45,404 bases of DNA, taken from assembly GCA_020073545.1 (NCBI GenBank), contig JAIQEZ010000026.1:1-45404 (forward strand). The letters run 5' to 3'. This DNA is from Terriglobia bacterium (GTDB lineage: Bacteria; Acidobacteriota; Terriglobia; UBA7540). Every line of letters begins with the position of its first letter. The first letter of the stretch is position 1. Under the pieces are notes generated by a model. It saw only the letters and a program-made list of their open reading frames with translations, was not told the origin of the DNA and made no database searches. Below, in pieces: positions 41,436 to 45,404 of this stretch. A program made the position numbers and the translations under genes.

Positions 41436-42419
41436 TCACCAGCGCTGGTGCACGAGTTTGCGAATGTGAGTGTCGTAGACTTCCCGCACCTTCGCCATCT
41501 GCGCATCGGTCAGCCGCGGAAGGTCGGCCGCGCGCACGTTCTCTTCCGCCTGCGAGGGCCGCTTGGCCCCGGGAATGGCGCAGGTCACGGCGTCAAACAT
41601 CAGAATCCAGCGCAGGGCGAGCTGCGCCAAGGTGGCGCCGGGCGGAGCGAGCGCGCGCAATTCTTCCACGGCCGCGAGCCCGGTTTCGAAATCCACACCC
41701 GAAAAAGTCTCGCCCACGTCGAACAACTCGCCGTGGCGATTAGAGTTGCGGTGGTCGTCCGCCGCGAACGTCGATTGCCGCGTCATCTTGCCGGCCAGCA
41801 GCCCGCTCGCCAGCGGCACGCGCGCCAGGATTCCCACCCGCCGCCGCTGCGCTTCCGGGAAGAACAAATCCGCGGGCCGCTGGCGGAACATGTTGAAAAT
41901 GATTTGAATGGTCTGAACGCCGGGAAACTCGATGGCCTTGAGCGCTTCTCCCACTTTCTCTACGCTCACACCGTAGTAACGGATCTTGCCTGCCTTCGCG
42001 AGGTCGTCGAGCGCGCCGAAAACCTCCGGGCGGTAATAAACCTCGACCGGCGGGCAGTGGAGTTGCACCAAGTCAAGGCAATCCGTCTCCAGGTTCCGCA
42101 GACTGTCTTCGACGAACTCGGTCAGGTTCGCCGCGTTGTAGCCGTCCGCCGTGTGCGGCGAAAGCCGCCGGCCCGCCTTCGTGGCCACGTAAATCGTCTC
42201 GCGCCGCTCTTTTTTCAGGCGCGCAATCAGCCGCTCGCTGCGGCCCATGCCGTAAACGTCGGCGGTGTCAATGAAGTTCACACCCAGATCGATGGCGCGG
42301 TGCAACGCGGCCAGCGATTCGTTGTCATCGACCTTTCCCCACATCGAGCCGATGGCCCAGGCGCCGAAACTGATTTCCGAAACCTTCCAACCCGTACGAC
42401 CCAGTTCGCGATAACGCAT
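41436..42419 (-). CDS. Aldo/keto reductase
   Basis: 327 residues from the ATG at 42419, with GGAGG eleven bases upstream; the open frame continues to 42464. The catalytic tetrad is complete: D51 and Y56 in FIDTADVYGMG, K81 in VATKAG and H121 in LVQLHCP. The barrel ends with GAKRPSQAEENVRAADLP, which contacts NADPH. The group is the bacterial AKR type that reduces sugars or aldehydes. The adjacent genes do not suggest a pathway. The 76 bases between DUF1634 and this convergent gene hold no clear terminator. Confidence 0.93.
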   Translation of the reverse strand: MRYRELGRTGWKVSEISFGAWAIGSMWGKVDDNESLAALHRAIDLGVNFIDTADVYGMGRSERLIARLKKERRETIYVATKAGRRLSPHTADGYNAANLTEFVEDSLRNLETDCLDLVQLHCPPVEVYYRPEVFGALDDLAKAGKIRYYGVSVEKVGEALKAIEFPGVQTIQIIFNMFRQRPADLFFPEAQRRRVGILARVPLASGLLAGKMTRQSTFAADDHRNSNRHGELFDVGETFSGVDFETGLAAVEELRALAPPGATLAQLALRWILMFDAVTCAIPGAKRPSQAEENVRAADLPRLTDAQMAKVREVYDTHIRKLVHQRW

Positions 42420-42485
42420 GTGACGAAACCTCCGTGGTGGGCAGGGACGCCTTCGCGGCCGCATCCGTGCGCGGGTATTCCACTG

Positions 42486-43313
42486 TCATTTCCTTTTCTT
42501 TTGTGCAGTCCATTTGCCGGATATTTCCACAAACTCATTGCCGCATTTCATTGAAAAGGGGGCTTTGTAAGTCCCTTCAACAGAGTCCTCTGACACAAAC
42601 CGACCAGTTCCCTTGCTTCCTTGACCTGCTGTGAAATCGAAGTTGTTGTCCGCCTGAATCATAACCGGCTGTGTGAGTGCGGCGCTCATTCCCCCAGTGC
42701 CCTCGGTGCATTCGGGGGTGACCTTCAGACTGCTTATTTCACGTGAGTTCTCAGGGACAGAAAGAGCTATCGTGAACCGAATTCCTTTCCAGCTACTGCT
42801 TCCTTCCCAATCGCCGGCTACATTTAGCAGGGCGCTGCTCGAAACTTTGGGAGGAGGAGAAACATCCAGGCTGACCGGCAGCTGTACAACCTTCCCATCC
42901 AGGAGAGTTACAGTTCCTTTCCCCTTTTGATAGACATAGCCATTCTCTTTCTCCACTTTGAATTGCAGGGGCTCATCCTTGCTGCTATCAATGACGGCTA
43001 TAGCTCCCTTTATATTCTCATGCCGACCTATCCAGGTATGCTTCGCCCCGTTGCACCATAAATATGGTTGTCCATTGGAAATCTCCACCATCCCCCCCAC
43101 TTGGTACCCCTTGCTGTCCGACGTGTATATTTGAGCATCGGTATGGCAGGGGTCTGGGCCTGACGCTTGCAACAGCCGCTCGTCTTTGATGGAGAATGGC
43201 TCTTGGGCTTCTGGGGACGGCGATGTTTGCTTCTCTTCTGATCGAACTTGAGAACCTGCCAACACCGCCAGGCAGAGCCAAGCCCAAACCACAAACAGGG
43301 GCTTCCTTGTCAT
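42486..43313 (-). CDS. Secreted protein of unknown function
   Basis: 275 residues from the ATG at 43313 (AGGAGG upstream); an in-frame ATG at 43370 lacks a site. A signal peptide ends near SQVRSEE. The mature part has an N-terminal region with GPDPCHTDAQIYTSDSKGYQVGGMVEIS and YLWCNGAKHTW, and a C-terminal beta-rich region containing AGDWEGSSSWKGIRFTIALSV and GTYKAPFSMKCGNEFVEISGKWTAQKK. Four cysteines may form two disulphides. The second half looks like a lipocalin-like or META-like barrel, but I do not recognise the family. Confidence 0.75.
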   Translation of the reverse strand: MTRKPLFVVWAWLCLAVLAGSQVRSEEKQTSPSPEAQEPFSIKDERLLQASGPDPCHTDAQIYTSDSKGYQVGGMVEISNGQPYLWCNGAKHTWIGRHENIKGAIAVIDSSKDEPLQFKVEKENGYVYQKGKGTVTLLDGKVVQLPVSLDVSPPPKVSSSALLNVAGDWEGSSSWKGIRFTIALSVPENSREISSLKVTPECTEGTGGMSAALTQPVMIQADNNFDFTAGQGSKGTGRFVSEDSVEGTYKAPFSMKCGNEFVEISGKWTAQKKRK

Positions 43314-43754
43314 GTTATCCTCCTGATCTGGAATTTCCATTTTGACCTTCCAGCGGCTCCGAATATACACCCATCCGTCTCCCAGCGAATCCTTTCATTT
43401 CCTGTTTCGTGCCCGGATTGTCCCAGCGGCTCCCAGCGACCCTTCCGGGGTCCTGAAAACACGCTACCACGGCTTCTGGCAGTGTTTTTTCAGTCACCGC
43501 TGCGTGCCGCCATGCCAACTGGAAACCTTGCCCAGATTCTTTCTTGCCCTGGCTATCGTACAGGCCCGGGGTTCGTCTAAGGAAATGATTACAGCCCGCG
43601 GCCGGCCCCGGCGGCGGGAGTTTGAGGGGCGGCGGAGTTTTCCACAAGGGATGGATTTGGGTTTGGCGGCGGAAAGAACGAATTCTGAAACTCGGCGGCC
43701 CCTCAAAGCGTATTCATCTTCAGAGACACTGGTTCCGGGCGAAAGGAGAGAACC
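43314..43754. other. Gene-free stretch between two divergent small genes
   Basis: About 440 bases. Open frames on both strands are Arg/Pro/Ser-rich shadows without ribosome-binding sites. I see no strong hairpin or repeat. It should hold the promoters of the two flanking genes. Confidence 0.4.
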
Positions 43755-44036
43755 ATGATCGTCAAAATGAGCGGTCCAGTTCGAATTGACAATCTCCGGC
43801 ATTATCCGGTTGAGATGGCTGAAAGACTGCGCAGCCTGCTGATGACCGGTGCGCTCGCCACCCCGGACCCACACCGCAAGGGCTTCTATGATCTCGAGGA
43901 TGGCGACCGCAGGTTCTACATCCATCTGTGCCCGTCCGGAACCGTGCTCTGGCTCGCCACTTGGCGGAAGGAGGGCGCGCCCCATGCCGCCCTCCACGAA
44001 GCGCCCCTCGCCGAGGCAGTGCCCTGCTGCGGGTAA
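43755..44036 (+). CDS. Small hypothetical protein
   Basis: 93 residues; AAGGAGAG lies directly before the ATG. Features are DNLRHYPVEMAERLRSLLMTG, DPHRKGFYDLEDGDRRFYIHLCPSG and TVLWLATWRKE. The YDLEDGDRRFYIHLxPSGxVxLLATW-like strand pattern suggests a compact alpha-beta protein conserved in Acidobacteriota, ending in CCG. No function is known and no signal peptide is present. Confidence 0.7.
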   Translation: MIVKMSGPVRIDNLRHYPVEMAERLRSLLMTGALATPDPHRKGFYDLEDGDRRFYIHLCPSGTVLWLATWRKEGAPHAALHEAPLAEAVPCCG

Positions 44037-44129
44037 GGCAAGATTTGGCCGCGCAGCGAATTCCCGCACCTCCGGCCGCCCTTCGTTTCCGGCGCTGCTC
44101 TCCCTGACTATCTGATTTGTTTTGAACTG

Positions 44130-44388
44130 CATATCCGGATTATTTCGTTAACTAGCTTCTTTTCAACGACATATCCGTATCGACCTGTCGAATGTTTTCT
44201 CCATCCTTTGTTTTCATAAACATATCCGGATCGACCTGCATTTCTAACATCTTTTCCTCCCGGCGGCCCCGGCCGCAGCCCAAGCTGGAGAACTGCTTTG
44301 ATTTCAATGACTCGATCTTCAGCGCAGGCCATGGAAGTTCCCGCTCTTGCTCGCTAACTATCTGTGTGTTCATCAACATATCCGGATT
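44130..44388. repeat. Four copies of a CATATCCGGATCGACCTG-type repeat
   Basis: CATATCCGGAT occurs at 44130-44140, 44170-44180 (with one change, CCGTAT), 44221-44231 and 44377-44387. The second and third copies share the extension CGACCTG. The core ATCCGGAT is a perfect palindrome. Copies 2, 3 and 4 are separated by multiples of three (51 and 156 bases), so a minus-strand frame (44379 to 44152) repeats the peptide word P/T-D-M-x-M/L-K/N through them. TAACTATCTG-like words also flank the block. Degenerate coding repeats or regulator sites are both possible. Confidence 0.5.
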
Positions 44389-44399
44389 CCGGAGGGTTT

Positions 44400-44827
44400 T
44401 CGCTAGTTTCGCGCTCGCGGGCTTGGCGCTTAATCTTCATCACCAAGCTGTCGTAAGCCCTTCGGGGGCCGGGGGCGGTGCAAACTACGTTCCGTCCGAG
44501 CGCCTCGGGATTCTGCGCACAGACTTTATCTTAAGCTTAATTCGAGCCTCAATGTCAACAGAGAAATGTACCTTTTGAGGACCGGTAGGAAGGAACAATG
44601 GCAAGAAGGGGTCTAATTGTCTGAGACACACCCTGTGGCTAGCGATGAAAGGCCGGAGGTCACTTTTTCCTGTCGGATGGGACGTTAATCTGGTCCGGAC
44701 GGTATGCGACGATTTCTGGCACGCCTCGCCATGCCCTGATCCTGCCCGAAACGCAGATGGTCTTGTTGCGAGAGGTACTCTCGGGCTCGGCGAACGTTGG
44801 ACCGTCGTGGCCCCGAATGACTATCCC
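44400..44827. other. Gene-free stretch before the right-hand repeats
   Basis: About 430 bases with only short frames lacking ribosome-binding sites. No tRNA, rRNA or clear hairpin was seen. It leads into the partial MITE-like copy. Confidence 0.35.
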
Positions 44828-44892
44828 AGATTTCTCACCGCACGATGCCTTTTCCCGGCGGCCCGAAGGGCGGGGCCGAAGCCTCGCCCCCC
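44828..44892. repeat. Partial copy of the 36.6-kb MITE-like element
   Basis: AGATTTCTCACCGCACGATGCC, then TTTTCCCGGCGG, then GAAGGGCGGGGC match the left part of 36639-36700 with a few changes, including the GGCGGGGC/GCCTCGCC hairpin. The matching right end was not found. It overlaps the stop side of the flippase-like gene. Confidence 0.6.
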
Positions 44893-45404
44893 AGTGCGAA
44901 CGACAACGCTCTGTTCCGCAACCACGCACCACGCTCATCCGTCGGTAGTGGTGCAGTTTGAAAAACCTCCGGTATGGTAGTGGTGCGGTTTGAAAAACCC
45001 TCGGCAAAACGGGGTTTTAGCTTTTCGACCACGAGCCAGGCGATGCCCAGGACGGCCGGGAAGAGGATGCCGAAGACAAACCAGAGCAGCGCCGCATCCA
45101 CGGCAGCGCCCGAGGGCACGGCATAAGGCGAGAGGAGAAGGGCGGCCACGCCTTCGCGCACGCCTACGCCGCTGAAGGAAAGCGGCAGGTCACCGGCCAG
45201 CACGATGTAGGGGTAAGTGGCGACGGCGGTGGTGAATCCCGTGGGGGAAAAGGCACGGAGGAGGAAGAAGAACGATGAAAGTTCCAGCCACATGGCGCCC
45301 AAGCCCATGATTGCATACCTCGGCATCTGGGCGGGCGGCAAGCCGGAGGCAACTTCGGCCAAGTGCCCGTGAAAACGCCGTGACCTCTGCGCCACCTTGG
45401 AGAG
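44835..45404 (-). CDS. Lysylphosphatidylglycerol-synthase TM-region/flippase-like protein, C-terminal part (5' end beyond the window)
   Basis: The frame is open to the right edge, so the gene starts outside the window. 189 codons are visible. Spans with LELSSFFFLLRAF and AVATYPYIVLAGDLPLSFSGVGVREGVAALLLSP are typical of the UPF0104/LPG_synthase_TM group: the SGVGVREG word is the family's best-kept loop. The last normal residues are WLVVEKLKPRF; the remaining 50 or so residues are encoded by a tandem repeat and the MITE-like copy and look foreign. Members flip or modify lipids, often in glycan or hopanoid loci. No partner genes are visible here. Confidence 0.8.
   Translation of the reverse strand, partial: LSKVAQRSRRFHGHLAEVASGLPPAQMPRYAIMGLGAMWLELSSFFFLLRAFSPTGFTTAVATYPYIVLAGDLPLSFSGVGVREGVAALLLSPYAVPSGAAVDAALLWFVFGILFPAVLGIAWLVVEKLKPRFAEGFSNRTTTIPEVFQTAPLPTDERGAWLRNRALSFALGGEASAPPFGPPGKGIVR
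44944..45005. repeat. Two tandem copies of a 32-bp repeat
   Basis: GGTAGTGGTGCAGTTTGAAAAACC at 44944 recurs at 44976 as GGTAGTGGTGCGGTTTGAAAAACC, period 32 bases, with small changes in the tail. Both lie inside the reading frame of the flippase-like gene, just after its conserved C-terminus. Confidence 0.7.

Noticed and set aside
41352-42554. 400-codon plus-strand open frame
   Set aside because: Antisense to the aldo/keto reductase, whose catalytic tetrad is intact.
43494-44132. 212-codon minus-strand open frame
   Set aside because: It overlaps the small plus-strand gene with a strong ribosome-binding site and has no protein-like pattern or site of its own.
1-45404. CRISPR array, rRNA, prophage or integron
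   Set aside because: No regularly spaced direct repeats, rRNA sequence, phage structural genes or integrase were seen by reading both strands.

Overview
The window (45.4 kb, GC-rich) most resembles a chromosome segment of an Acidobacteriota member (Bryobacter/Solibacter-like). The clues are a large Oar-type TonB-dependent receptor with an N-terminal carboxypeptidase-regulatory-like domain, many Tat-secreted proteins, PEGA and DUF4919 proteins, a split glycine decarboxylase, an RNase G/E with a large disordered insertion, and many small palindromic repeats between genes. No phage, plasmid, rRNA, tRNA or CRISPR signature was seen. The assignment is inference from gene content, not a phylogeny.

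Layout. 0-6 kb: the 5' part of a short-chain dehydrogenase, diverging from an Mth938-like gene; a proline-rich lipoprotein; a TonB receptor carrying a +1 frameshift; a small secreted protein; and a carboxymuconolactone decarboxylase/AhpD-family gene whose second redox cysteine codon is an in-frame TGA followed by a bacterial SECIS-like hairpin. This last gene is a probable selenoprotein and the most interesting item in the window. 6-10.3 kb: a membrane protein, an HNH nuclease, a repeat-truncated helical protein and a secreted TPR protein. 10.5-16.2 kb: a purC-cvpA-fis operon and smc, all on the minus strand. 16.4-19.1 kb: an accessory stretch with a fragmentary paralogue, an unknown possible nuclease-fold gene, a cluster of perfect palindromes that truncates an antitoxin-like gene, and a RelBE-type toxin-antitoxin pair. 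19.1-25.8 kb: a Tat-exported hydrolase, the gcvT-gcvH-gcvPA-gcvPB glycine cleavage operon and a Phd/VapC pair.

26.3-32.3 kb: mrdA (PBP2), rodA and rng, the second half of the usual mre-mrd-rng cell-shape cluster; mreBCD are not next to it. 32.6-36 kb: a secreted propeller-like protein with a roughly 480-nt structured leader, and a PEGA protein. 36-45.4 kb: rhodanese, DUF4919 protein, an SRPBCC gene broken by a TGA codon, a Gfo/Idh/MocA oxidoreductase, a TauE/SafE transporter with DUF1634 partner, an aldo/keto reductase, small hypothetical proteins, and the 3' part of a lysylphosphatidylglycerol-synthase-type membrane protein.

A recurring theme is the placement of short inverted-repeat elements at gene ends. 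They appear at the 3' ends of the helical-repeat gene (7.9 kb), the antitoxin-like gene (18.1 kb) and the flippase-like gene (44.9 kb), and just before the start of the TauE gene (40.1 kb). Several starts were moved from the longest open frame to the one with a Shine-Dalgarno sequence, a translational overlap or family agreement. Functions given are family-level calls made by reading; no database search was possible.
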